A stretch of DNA of 64,000 bases, from NCBI GenBank assembly GCA_003116975.1, contig BGKB01000053.1:186001-250000 (forward strand). Reading direction: 5' to 3'. Positions 32,132-41,651 of this stretch are shown piece after piece. Each line of letters opens with the position of its first letter. Position 1 is the first letter of the stretch. The notes beneath the pieces were generated by a model. That model did not search any database, was not told the DNA's origin, and saw nothing but the letters and a program-made list of their open reading frames with translations. The stretch comes from Aurantiochytrium sp. KH105. Its lineage: Eukaryota > Sar > Bigyra > Thraustochytrida > Thraustochytriidae. The position numbers and the translations under genes are program-made.

Positions 32132-33083
32132 TCAGCAGCAGAAGGTGTAGGAAAGAGGTGCTCCGGAGCCAAAAAAGACACGTATGCCTAACACCCCTCG
32201 CGCAAACTCCATGCAGTACTACAATATCCGGCTGGCGAGCTCTACATTTGATCCTCTTTGAACCTCGCCTCTTGCCCTGCCCAGATGAATGCCTCGATCG
32301 CACGCTCAAGGACGTCTTCCCTTCTCTTCTCTTCTCTTCTTTTCCCCTCGCACACGCTTCTTCCGCACCCCGCGCAAGCAACCGCCATAACTCCCGCCCT
32401 CTACTCCCACCTTCCACTCCTTCCTCCCCCGCGCTGCCGACGTCGTCGCGGAGCGCCTCCCGCGCGACGCTGCCGCGGCAGCCGAAGACGCCGCCCGAGC
32501 CTACGCGCGCTTCGATCAATCAATTCATCCGCGACGCCACGGCGCAACTTCTCCAGCTCGTCCACTGCATTGTACCATTACATTCTGCACCTCGGGCTGC
32601 TTTTTCGCCCCGCCAAGGTCGCAAAGCGCGCGTCCGCCTCGCCTTGTCGACGCTCCTTCGCGTTAGACGCAGCGAAGAGGAGCAGCACAGGAGAGCGAAC
32701 GAAGCCAGTCTCCGATTGGTCGAGCGACAGCGCCGCCGGAGCCGCCGCCGCGCCGCGCAGCGCCGCTCGCCGAGCCCGCCGCCGAGGGGGAGCGCCCGCG
32801 CGCGCCGCCGAGCCCGCCGCGCACGCCGCGCCCGCGCGCCCGCGAGGGCGACGGGGAGGTGAGGTCATCCGTCAGAGGCGACGACATTGAGCGAGCGAGC
32901 GAGCGAGCGAGGTCCGAGCCCGCGCCCACGTCCGGCCGCACGCCTGCGCAGCGAGCGGGCGAGCGAGCGACGCCGGCGGACGCGTCGAAGCTTGTGCCCG
33001 TCGCTCGTCGTCGCGAAGGGCCTGCCTGCGAGGCTGCGCGCACGAAGGGGTGAACAGGGAATAAGGAGAGGAGCGAGCCCACC

Positions 33084-35330
33084 ATGGCGACGGCGGCACC
33101 AACCACGGCGCCGGCGACGGGGACAAGCACGTCATCGACGACCTCGACGAACGCGCCCGCGGGAGGCACAGGCACAGGGGCTTCCGCCAAACAGGCACAG
33201 CAGCAGGCGGCTCATGGCGATCAGCAGCTGGCGCTCAAGACCGACGAGGCGCTCATCGCACAAGGCGATGAGGAGGACGACATGGAAATCTTCTCGACGC
33301 GACGACCGAAGGACGTGACAGCCGGACTCTCGAGCGGACTCAAGAATGTCGGCAAGGGCGTCCTCGCAGGAGTCGCGGCCGCGGTCTCGATGCCGGTTCT
33401 TGGTGCACGCGAGTCTGGCGCCTCAGGTTTCGCCAAGGGGCTCGCGATGGGCGTCGTGGCCGGCGTTTCCCTCCCCGTGGGAGGCGTTCTCACCGGAGCC
33501 TATCAGGTCGGCCGCGGCGTCTTCAACACGCCGCAGGCCATCATGGAAGCCAAAGAAGGAAAGGAATGGGATCCTGTGAAGCGTGAATGGTTCACGTACG
33601 ACCTCGAGGAAGAGTCGTCGCGCGTTCTGAACGAATCAGAAGAGGAGTTCCTACGCAAGAAAAGGGAGGGCGACACGGGCGAAGACGGCAAAGCCAAGGG
33701 AGAGGGCGCAGCCGGAGCCGGGGCTGAAGCCAAGGATGGAGAAAGTGCCGAGGAACCCAAGTTGCCCGCGAGGGAGGTCAAGGACCGCACCTACTACGAT
33801 TTGCTCGGCATTGAACCGAATGCCACGCCCAGCATGATTAAAAAGGCATACTATGTGAAAGCTCGCAAGTTGCACCCCGACAAGAATCCGAACGATCCCA
33901 AGGCCCACGAACGCTTTCAAGAGGTCGGCGCCGCCTACCAGGTACTTTCTGACCCAGGGCTTCGCGAAAAGTATGACAAGTACGGCAAGGACGGCGTGGA
34001 TGATGTCCCTGTCATGGACTCTTCTGCCTTTTTCATGATGATCTTTGGAAGCGAGAAGTTCGACTACTATGTCGGCGAGCTGCAACTTGCGACGATGATG
34101 TCTATGGGTCAAGACATGGAAGGCGAGGATGAGGACGCGGCGATGCAGGCCCTCTTCAGCAATAATCCCGCCATGGAATTCCGTCAGCGCAAGCGCGTCG
34201 TTCAGACTGCAGTCAACCTTGCCAAAGTTCTGCAAGACTTTGTCGACGAGGCCCTCACGGACCCTAACGCACCCAAATTTAGAGCCAAGATGACTGAGGA
34301 AGCCAAAGAGCTCTCTGCGAGCCCTTTTGGCGGCACCTTGCTTTCTGTCATTGGTTATGTATACGTCGAGCAGTCCGAGAAGATGCTGGGATTCAAGCAC
34401 AGCATTGGCGCTGGACTCGGTTTTACCGAAATGAAACGTCGCGGCCACGTGATGGCCACCAAGTATCGTGTTGCACGCTCTGCCTATCGCACGTACCGCG
34501 TTGCTAAAAAGATTGAGAAGAAGGAACAGGAGAAGCTTAAGACCAAAACACCGCGTGACTTGGATGCCTCGCCAACAAGCCCTGACACCTCTGGCAACGC
34601 AGAGTCGAAATCGGACGCGACAAGTGCCGCTGGCGCTTCCGCCGAGGCCACCGGTGCCACGGCGGGTGCCCCGACCGGCGCCACGGCTGGTGCACCTTCC
34701 GCTCCGGCCGCCGACACCGCGGCAAATGGAGCTGAAGAGTCTGCGAAGAAGAAGCCTACTGAAGGTGCAGATGCCGAGGAGGAGGTTCAGACCGATGATG
34801 AAGAAGGTATGGCCGAGTCGTTCATGGGTATGATCGAGACGCTGTGGAACATGAGCGTGCTGGACATTGAGAGCACTTTGCGCAAGGCATGCCGCAAAAT
34901 CTTCAAGGACGCCTCTGTCAAGCTTGAAGTCCGGATTCTGCGCGCTCGTGGTCTTGAGATTATGGGCCGAATCTTCCAGGCCTCGGGAATTAGCGCTGAG
35001 GAGGGTCTCGGTGCCTTTCAGGCCCAAATGAAGGAGCAGATGGATGCTGCCAAAACTGCGCAAAAGTATCATCAAGACCAGGAGGCAAAGACCGCTTCCC
35101 AGCAGCAGCAGCAGCAACAACAACAACAACAACAGGATCAGCCATCGCAGACAAACCAGGCGCAGCCTGCGCCTGCGCCTGCTCCGACTCCCGTCAAAAC
35201 GTTTTCGCGCGAGGAGGTCGAAACCATGAAGCCCAGTCAGCTCAAGGCTGTGCTCGACGAACGCAAGGTCTCTTACACTGACTGCATTGAAAAGAGCGAC
35301 TTCATCAAGAAGGTTCTCGACACCCAATAA
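33084..35330 (+). CDS. Large DnaJ (Hsp40) protein with DnaJ-X-type and SAP-like C-terminal regions
   Basis: A 748-aa co-chaperone from the ATG at 33084 (CCCACCATGG, a strong Kozak-like context). A Thr/Ala/Gln-rich head is followed at about 80-150 by a Gly/Val-rich, glycine-zipper-like segment (GLSSGLKNVGKGVLAGVAAA, then FAKGLAMGVVAGVSLPVGGV) reminiscent of repeats in VPS13-type lipid-transfer proteins. The J domain is at 235-300 with the HPD motif at 264-266 (KLHPDKNP), needed to stimulate Hsp70 ATPase. A DnaJ-X-like helical region follows (AFFMMIFGSEKFDYYVGELQLA). The tail has an Ala/Gly/Ser linker, poly-Gln of 11 residues and a SAP-like end (MKPSQLKAVLDERKVS, then CIEKSDFIKKVL). No transmembrane segment is certain; the zipper could associate with membrane. 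Confidence 0.88.
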   Translation: MATAAPTTAPATGTSTSSTTSTNAPAGGTGTGASAKQAQQQAAHGDQQLALKTDEALIAQGDEEDDMEIFSTRRPKDVTAGLSSGLKNVGKGVLAGVAAAVSMPVLGARESGASGFAKGLAMGVVAGVSLPVGGVLTGAYQVGRGVFNTPQAIMEAKEGKEWDPVKREWFTYDLEEESSRVLNESEEEFLRKKREGDTGEDGKAKGEGAAGAGAEAKDGESAEEPKLPAREVKDRTYYDLLGIEPNATPSMIKKAYYVKARKLHPDKNPNDPKAHERFQEVGAAYQVLSDPGLREKYDKYGKDGVDDVPVMDSSAFFMMIFGSEKFDYYVGELQLATMMSMGQDMEGEDEDAAMQALFSNNPAMEFRQRKRVVQTAVNLAKVLQDFVDEALTDPNAPKFRAKMTEEAKELSASPFGGTLLSVIGYVYVEQSEKMLGFKHSIGAGLGFTEMKRRGHVMATKYRVARSAYRTYRVAKKIEKKEQEKLKTKTPRDLDASPTSPDTSGNAESKSDATSAAGASAEATGATAGAPTGATAGAPSAPAADTAANGAEESAKKKPTEGADAEEEVQTDDEEGMAESFMGMIETLWNMSVLDIESTLRKACRKIFKDASVKLEVRILRARGLEIMGRIFQASGISAEEGLGAFQAQMKEQMDAAKTAQKYHQDQEAKTASQQQQQQQQQQQQDQPSQTNQAQPAPAPAPTPVKTFSREEVETMKPSQLKAVLDERKVSYTDCIEKSDFIKKVLDTQ

Positions 35331-35870
35331 GGAGCCTCTTTTTCTGGTGTAATTTTCTGCGTATACAGTCAGTGGCAGGCAGAGCCAATTCTTACACTCA
35401 CTCACTCACTCACTCACTCACGGTGTGAGTATGATTATGATGATGACTATGATCATCCATTTGTTGGGAATGCAGCCAGTGCCGTGTCGTGCCGTGCCGT
35501 GCCATGCCATGCCGCACAGCGATTCTATATCAGTGCCATAACGTGGCCGCAGACACAGTGTTCCCCCCCCCCTCCCCGGATTTCATGCCATGCCACTGCA
35601 AGTGCAAGCCTGACTGTGAGTGAGCCCGATTCAACGGCTAAAAATATAAAAAAGTTGAAAAATGGTTTAAAATGTTGAGAGCGCTTCGAATCCAAGGTCC
35701 CGACCACGCGAACTTCAAGTTCGCGTGCAAGACTCTCCTTCCCTTTGCCTCCTTCCCTCGTGTCTTTCTCAGCGCGCGCCACGCGCACGGGGAAAGGGGT
35801 AAAGGGGTGCCGTCGAAGTCGCACGCGTGCGGACAGGCGAGGATTAAGGGCACTCACTTTGCAGACGGCC
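35331..35870. other. Intergenic, 3' of DnaJ and leader of coiled-coil gene
   Basis: 540 bp with an (ACTC)n tract at 35394-35420, several CCGTG/CCATG repeats near 35484-35515 and a C-run at 35564-35575. The second half reads open into the next gene but without an ATG. No separate gene. Confidence 0.5.
35394..35420. repeat. (ACTC)n microsatellite
   Basis: Six to seven ACTC units about 65 bp after the DnaJ stop codon. Confidence 0.9.
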
Positions 35871-38258
35871 ATGCTGCCTACGTGGCCCTCGCCCGCGTCC
35901 GGACGCGGCAGCGACGCCGAGGCAAGCCGCGAACTTGGATTCAGGCTCGAGGATCTCGTAACGCAGGGCTCCATCGACCTCGGTCCGGCAGCAAAGGACG
36001 ACAACCACTTTGCGCAGGGCCGTGAAGAAAATTGCAAAAGCTCTGGCGCAATCTCATGGCGAGACATTGCACGAATGCGAAGCGGCACGCCGCAGTCAAC
36101 AGGGTCACGGAACATTTGCTCGCGGGGACTACTGGGTGGTTGGGATGATGCTGATGACTCCGACGAAAAAGTCAAGAGGCAGGCGTCCTTTTGGCGCACA
36201 CAGAAGAAACAGTACAGCATAGACGTGGCACACGAACGGGCAAAGGCTCATCGTGTAAAGGAGGCAAGCTTTTTGGCACGCACGGTGAGCGACAGGCTTC
36301 ATGCCTCCCGACTTGGAATGCGTACCAGACGACCCAGAGATCGAAGCGCCACCCATACAGTTGCCGAGCTTCAGACGTCCTCTCTCGACCGCGCTCGCTC
36401 GCAACTCACCTCGGGAGACATTCGTCATGTCGAAACATTGCAACGCGAGGCCAGTCTGTACGAGTCCAGCGTTCAGCAAACGCTATCGCCACAGCAAAAT
36501 CAAGTCTACCAAGAGGATGCCTTTCCGTCGCCATCGCCATCGTTCGACCTAGGCTCCATTCTCGAGGATAGTACGCAGGATTTCAAAGGTAATAGGACCA
36601 AGAGAGCCACCGCGCTGCAAGCCAGCGCCTCGGCCGTGTCTGCCGCTCATGTACACGCGAGCACACAGGTGCCACGTTGCGACAACCGCCCGGCAGCGCT
36701 GCAACTACAAGAAGTCATGCGTCTGACAGAAGCGGACCACGGCCTCGTGCACACCACGGAAGCTGCATGGGAGAGCAAACACGCAGAGGAAGAGTTAAAG
36801 CGTGCCCAGAAGCGAGACCTCTTAGCCAAGCGTGCGGAACGTGTCCTTGCTCTTATCATCACCCAAGCGGCTCGCGACGCAGAGGCTGCAGAGGCTGAAG
36901 AAGCTGCAAAACTTGAGGAGATGCTTGCTGCCGAGCGCGCTCGTGCCAAGCGCTATCGCAAAGGACTCTATGGCGTCCCACAGGTGTGGGTGGAGTCGAT
37001 TCCCCCGCTTCCGCCACCTCTTGATCCCATGCACGGAAAGAGACGCAGTCGCGCCAAAACGTTTCTCGAACTTGATGCCAGTCAGTCGAATAGCCAAGAT
37101 CAAGAGGATGGCAATGAAGAAGGTCTTTCTGTGTCCCGACTGCTCAAACACCCCGAAGACAGCGACGACTTTGAAGTTTTTAGCGAGGATGATGAGGCTG
37201 ACGAGACGGATCAGAGCAGGCAGGATGATCTCGCGCGCGAAATGGCCGAGAATTCACAAATGTCTAAACGCAGTCTCACCACCACTCTCACCACGACGTT
37301 GTCGGCTGCCTCGGGCATCCGACAGGCAACCCCAAAGCATAGGTCCATCTATCCTGAGGACAACGAATATGCCTATTTCTTCATCAAGCCACCACCTCAG
37401 ATGACCGTGCGAATCCCAAAGATCGCCACACCGCCAAGTCAAGTTGCGCAAGAAGACCTACCAGATCCACGGCGCGTTCGACCGCTCAATCACGAGCGAA
37501 AGAAAGCAATATGTCTTAGCTTTCGATGCACAGGTCTCCCGCTCGATCGAAAGGGAAGGCTACTTCCAGAGGATGCTGAGGGCATCAAAGCTTCTCTCTT
37601 TCACTTTCTTTCATGGGCTCGTTTTAGCATGCTCCGATACGAGAAAGGTCTTGAGGTCCGTTCGATGCGCCCGCTTCAGTCATCTGATTTCGAAATCTTC
37701 ATGTCCAAAAGGGTCAAGGACGACCGTCTCAAAGTCGGCGTTCTCGTCTGGATAAAAAAGAAACAAGCCATGCGAGCAGCGCGAATTCTCGCAAGGGTCG
37801 CGCACGATGGCATCTTGGCGGAGGAAATTGAAAAGCAATGTCCCTCGTTGGCATTCGCCAACGGCGAGCCCGTTTTGCGTCCCTGTGTGGGACCGAAGCA
37901 GGCGCCATTGTTGGCCGATGGCGCTGCCTCCACCAGCGACGCGATTGATGCGAGTATAAGCGCAGCCGAGATCGAGCGCTACTCTGTCATGTCTCCCGCT
38001 TCAAGCAACGCGCTTTGGACGCTTTCCGTCCGTATTGAGGCAGGGCTCGATATTTCGGACGCCTTGCTTGCAGAGGCCCGCAGCGACCTCGAGACTCGCT
38101 CCAAGCAGTTCACGTGCACCAACCTAAGCTTTGAGCGAGGCCGTCAAAGAACGCAAGACGCGTTTGCGATGTTCAAGTCTGATGTTGGCGCCTGGCGGTC
38201 CACTCTGTATCGTGCGTTGCTCGAGACGGAGTTTGGCTCTAATCAGGACGAGGACTAG
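35871..38258 (+). CDS. Large coiled-coil protein of unknown function
   Basis: A 795-aa protein from the first ATG at 35871 (MLPTWPSPASGRG); the frame is open upstream but only to a TTG. I recognise no domain. The N-terminal third is polar and Ser/Arg-rich. A long charged helix with EAEEAAKLEEMLAAERARAKRYRK lies near 36760-36970, followed by a short Pro-rich segment (VESIPPLPPPLDP). An acidic patch (DSDDFEVFSEDDEADETDQS) lies at about 37160-37220. A more compact C-terminal region at 37480-38250 contains LSFRCTGLPLDRKGRLL and FEIFMSKRVKDDRLKVGVLVW. A cytoskeletal or flagellar structural role would fit the composition, but nothing in the sequence proves this. Confidence 0.75.
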   Translation: MLPTWPSPASGRGSDAEASRELGFRLEDLVTQGSIDLGPAAKDDNHFAQGREENCKSSGAISWRDIARMRSGTPQSTGSRNICSRGLLGGWDDADDSDEKVKRQASFWRTQKKQYSIDVAHERAKAHRVKEASFLARTVSDRLHASRLGMRTRRPRDRSATHTVAELQTSSLDRARSQLTSGDIRHVETLQREASLYESSVQQTLSPQQNQVYQEDAFPSPSPSFDLGSILEDSTQDFKGNRTKRATALQASASAVSAAHVHASTQVPRCDNRPAALQLQEVMRLTEADHGLVHTTEAAWESKHAEEELKRAQKRDLLAKRAERVLALIITQAARDAEAAEAEEAAKLEEMLAAERARAKRYRKGLYGVPQVWVESIPPLPPPLDPMHGKRRSRAKTFLELDASQSNSQDQEDGNEEGLSVSRLLKHPEDSDDFEVFSEDDEADETDQSRQDDLAREMAENSQMSKRSLTTTLTTTLSAASGIRQATPKHRSIYPEDNEYAYFFIKPPPQMTVRIPKIATPPSQVAQEDLPDPRRVRPLNHERKKAICLSFRCTGLPLDRKGRLLPEDAEGIKASLFHFLSWARFSMLRYEKGLEVRSMRPLQSSDFEIFMSKRVKDDRLKVGVLVWIKKKQAMRAARILARVAHDGILAEEIEKQCPSLAFANGEPVLRPCVGPKQAPLLADGAASTSDAIDASISAAEIERYSVMSPASSNALWTLSVRIEAGLDISDALLAEARSDLETRSKQFTCTNLSFERGRQRTQDAFAMFKSDVGAWRSTLYRALLETEFGSNQDED

Positions 38259-38766
38259 GCTAATCAGGGCGAGGGTCAGCTTGCGAAATGTCTGAAAGAC
38301 GAAATGCAAGCGAAGAGTATACGCTGATTCTGAAAGGAGTATCAGATTGTCATTCCAATCAATTATGCATCAGTTTTCTGTTTATTTTTTTGTCGATCCG
38401 ATCGTGACCTACGCGCTATCTTCTTTTGATGTTATGTAGGCGAATGGGGGCGAGGAAGACTTGGTCTCTTGCGGTGTTTCCATCGCTTGCGCATCGCGGA
38501 CTTTATCGCAAAGGAAAACATCAAGCAAGCCGCCCCAACTTTTATGCAACTCATTTACACGCTTGATAAAGAGAAAGCAGGAGAATCGCCGCAGCCCCAA
38601 ACGACCTTCCAAGACTGGCGTCTGAGTTGTAGTAGGCCTAGTGTCATGCCATTGTGCCATTGTGACGGGAGGCCGAAAATGTGAGCAACCCCTTTTGAGG
38701 ACACAGCGCACATCACTGGTGACCCATGGACGACGAGCAAAGCGAGACCAGTCGGGCATCGCGATC
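38259..38766. other. Intergenic upstream of ubiquitin protease gene
   Basis: 508 bp with the AT-rich 3' end of the coiled-coil gene and the promoter and leader of the USP gene. The USP frame is open upstream to a GTG at 38641 but has no earlier ATG. No other gene. Confidence 0.5.
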
Positions 38767-41388
38767 ATGCTGGCCGCGCAGATCGCGGGCGCCGGCGCGC
38801 CTGCGCTGCCGCGGAGGATCACCTTTGTGCCCGGGCGCGCCCTCGGCGCCAGACGCAACCTCGGATCGGGCGGAGACGCTGAGGAAGACGCCAGCAGCGA
38901 AGGAGCAGCGCCTGGACTCGAGCATGGGCCAGACACGGGTGGCGGCGCCGAAGACCCCGGGGTCTCTGGCGGCGAGCGCGCTCGCGACGAGCCGCCAGGG
39001 TTTGCAGCGCTGCGGAAAGCCGGGTACGAGGTGCACTACGTGCGCACGCAAAGCAACGGGCCGGAAGAAGCTCGGACTGGCGGTGCAGACAGCACCGAAG
39101 CGAGGAACCAGAAACATGGCGACCAGGACGAGAACACTATTGCAGACCAAGTGGAAGCGCGCGCCAACAATGAGTTCGCAAAGTGGGAGGATGCTGCTCT
39201 GGCAAGCGGGGCCGCGCTCTACCCTGCGGCGAAGGAGGGCTGGGCCGACCGCCTTGCGTGGAAAAGCGTCAGTGCGGTGGGACCGGGCTTCCACAATTTA
39301 GGAAACACATGCTTTCTCAATTCCGTCCTCCAGTGCCTGACGTACCTGCCTGGGCTTGCGCAGCTTGCCCTCGAGACAGAATCGCGGGATCTGGATCTCT
39401 TTCGTATCTCGCAAAATGCTCGCGCTCGAGCTGCAGAGCTCGGACGCTCCGATCGGTACTGCGCGCTGGCTGTCCTGACGCAGCACTTGCGTGCCATTCA
39501 TACCATCGCGCAGCAGGCTGCGTTCTCTGGACACGTCAAGAAGCGCCAAGCTGCAGCCTCACCCGACTTTTTCGTGAGCAATTTGCGTAAATTGAGCAAG
39601 CACATGCGCGTCGGCCGCCAGCAGGATGCTCACGAATTTCTTCGTGTTTTGCTATCGAACATGCAAGAAAGCTGCGCCCTTGCCGCAGGACTTCCAGAAC
39701 TTAGTGTAGACCCGCGTTTGCGCACCACAGCGTTTATGCGTCTCTTTGCTGGTGTTCTCGAGTCTCGACTAACGTGCGGGCGCCAAGCTTGCGGGGCCGA
39801 TACACGCACCTTTGAGAGCTTTTTGGACCTTTCCCTTGACGTTGCACATCCGCGCATTAAAACTATTGAGGACGCGCTTCGTCGTTTCACGGCCAACGAG
39901 CGCCTTGATCAAGAGAATCAGTGGAACTGTCCCGTCTGTCAAAAGCCCTCGAAGGCCGTAAAGCGTCTTTGTATTCGCCAGACGCCAAACCAGCTCGTGC
40001 TTCATCTGAAGCGATTTGGTTTTGGCGCGCGGGGGCGTAAAGTACGCAAGTCCCTCGTCTTTGATCGCGAGCTGAACATGGGGCCTTATTTAGTGGGCGC
40101 ACAGTCCTCGGATTCAGCTGGAGAAACCTTTGTGCTTTCCGGTATTGTCGTCCATGTTGGACCGAGTGTCACGAGCGGTCATTATATTGCCTTTGTGCGC
40201 GCTTCGAACGGACTCTGGTATCAAATGAACGACGATGTTGTGCGCCAGGTAAGCTTTTCTACGGTCAAGGAGCAACAGGCATACTTGATGTTTTATTCCC
40301 GAAAACCATCCGCCCCCGAGGCGAACGGGAACACTCGTTCAAAAGACGCTGTCCTTCCAACGGAGGAAATAGGAGAGCCCGTGGTGAAAAGCGAAGCTGC
40401 CGCGCCATTAGATGCCCCTTCATCCGCCGGAGGTCTTGCTTCTTTTGCTGCAGCTTTTGCTGCTTCCGCCGATAAAGCATCCGTCGTCGAAGCTGAAGCC
40501 GATTTTGTGCGATCGGATCTCTTTGGCGACTTTCTCAGCGAGGAACATCCGGGCCGGACAGGACCTGAGGCGTCTGCTTCTGCTGAAGACAGTATTGCCT
40601 TAAGCAAGGCTGTGAATCGGCCTTTGCCCGGGTACTTTGGAAAGTGTTTTCTCAAGAATCCTGCACGTACGAGCCGTGTGGCCCGGGAAGTCTTTCTTGC
40701 ATATCATCTAGTCCCCAATATGCAAGAGAGTAAGCGCCGCCGCCTGATCCAAGCCAAGGAGACGTCGCTCTCTCGAGATGGAGAGGTGTCGCAGCCTGCT
40801 GAAGAAATGGTTGGCGATGCCAAGCCAACACTGGAGCGCTCAAAACAACATGAAGCATCCTTTGTGCCTGACGAAGACCAGGAACTCGATCTTGCTGATG
40901 ATCAAACTGTAGAGGCTGCCGCCGTAGCGTCCGCTCCAGTGGAAGATGAAATAGCTGCTGCAAGCGCGAGCCCGAGTGTTGACGCTCTTGGCTCGCAAGT
41001 GGCATGGCCGAAGCGGCCGCGTCATCGACCCAGCGCTGGAGACGAGGTTGTTGTTCTTGAAGCGTCGGCGCATCGCTCGAAGCGAGAGCAAAAGAAGGGT
41101 AATAAGGATGCATGGGCCGCGAAGGTTCGGGACCGCAACCAGGAAGTGCGAAAAATGATGCGTGAAAAACGAAAGTCAAGCGCATACGATCACGTAGATG
41201 CCGCGCTGGACCGAGGTCGGCAAAAGAAAGTCAAGACCGCTGACCCTGTGGACCCCCGCAAGAAGAATCTCAAGGGGAAAACGGGCAATGCATTCCAGCG
41301 TGTTCAGTCTGGAAAGCTTCGCGAGCAGCAAGCCGAGCAACGAAAGAAGAAGCAAATGTTTCAAAAGTTCGTCAAGACGAAGAAGTAG
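38767..41388 (+). CDS. Ubiquitin carboxyl-terminal hydrolase, USP36/42 type
   Basis: An 873-aa deubiquitinase from the ATG at 38767. The USP catalytic domain spans about residues 174-514: the Cys box is GPGFHNLGNTCFLNSVLQCL with catalytic Cys182 (codon at 39310), and the His box is VTSGHYIAFVRASNGLWYQM followed by NDD. Zinc-knuckle-like Cys pairs (CGRQACG and CPVCQKP) lie between them. QQDAHEFLRVLL is also present. The C-terminal third is acidic, then strongly basic and Lys-rich (EVRKMMREKRKSS, then KKNLKGKTGNAFQRVQ), as in nucleolar USP36. A nucleolar or ribosome-biogenesis role is therefore plausible. Single exon. Confidence 0.93.
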   Translation: MLAAQIAGAGAPALPRRITFVPGRALGARRNLGSGGDAEEDASSEGAAPGLEHGPDTGGGAEDPGVSGGERARDEPPGFAALRKAGYEVHYVRTQSNGPEEARTGGADSTEARNQKHGDQDENTIADQVEARANNEFAKWEDAALASGAALYPAAKEGWADRLAWKSVSAVGPGFHNLGNTCFLNSVLQCLTYLPGLAQLALETESRDLDLFRISQNARARAAELGRSDRYCALAVLTQHLRAIHTIAQQAAFSGHVKKRQAAASPDFFVSNLRKLSKHMRVGRQQDAHEFLRVLLSNMQESCALAAGLPELSVDPRLRTTAFMRLFAGVLESRLTCGRQACGADTRTFESFLDLSLDVAHPRIKTIEDALRRFTANERLDQENQWNCPVCQKPSKAVKRLCIRQTPNQLVLHLKRFGFGARGRKVRKSLVFDRELNMGPYLVGAQSSDSAGETFVLSGIVVHVGPSVTSGHYIAFVRASNGLWYQMNDDVVRQVSFSTVKEQQAYLMFYSRKPSAPEANGNTRSKDAVLPTEEIGEPVVKSEAAAPLDAPSSAGGLASFAAAFAASADKASVVEAEADFVRSDLFGDFLSEEHPGRTGPEASASAEDSIALSKAVNRPLPGYFGKCFLKNPARTSRVAREVFLAYHLVPNMQESKRRRLIQAKETSLSRDGEVSQPAEEMVGDAKPTLERSKQHEASFVPDEDQELDLADDQTVEAAAVASAPVEDEIAAASASPSVDALGSQVAWPKRPRHRPSAGDEVVVLEASAHRSKREQKKGNKDAWAAKVRDRNQEVRKMMREKRKSSAYDHVDAALDRGRQKKVKTADPVDPRKKNLKGKTGNAFQRVQSGKLREQQAEQRKKKQMFQKFVKTKK

Positions 41389-41597
41389 TCATGAAGAAGA
41401 AATTGTACACCGGAAAACCATAAAAGACAAAAGAAAGATTGTGTTTCTGCGTATATACCACTGCTTTTTACATTCGTGTTGACAAATGAAAATGCAGAAG
41501 ACAGAGCCGAGCGACGAATTTGAAAGTCCGGCACCGCCGAAGAATGGGAGCCCAACATTGGGTCTGAGTGCTTGGCTCTTGGAAAGAAAGAGGAAAA

Positions 41598-41629
41598 GGA
41601 AAGGAAAGGAAAGGAAAGGAAAGGAAAGG
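41598..41629. repeat. (GGAAA)n microsatellite
   Basis: Six to seven GGAAA units between the convergent 3' ends of the USP and WW/zinc-knuckle genes. Confidence 0.9.
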
Positions 41630-41651
41630 GAAAAAAAGGAAAGAAACTATT

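Larger units (their letters stand above)
31612..33083. other. Divergent intergenic region, TPR and DnaJ genes
   Basis: About 1.47 kb. Contains poly-A (31746-31761), (CCAG)n (31833-31865), an abrupt C16-A12 run (32104-32131), a pyrimidine-rich CTTCTCTTCTCTTCT stretch (about 32320-32343) and (GAGC)n (32889-32911) in the DnaJ leader. Open frames here are GC-driven and have no domain. Confidence 0.5.

Noticed and set aside
33651..35405. 584-codon minus-strand open frame
   Set aside because: Antisense to the DnaJ gene, with Leu-rich translation and no domain.
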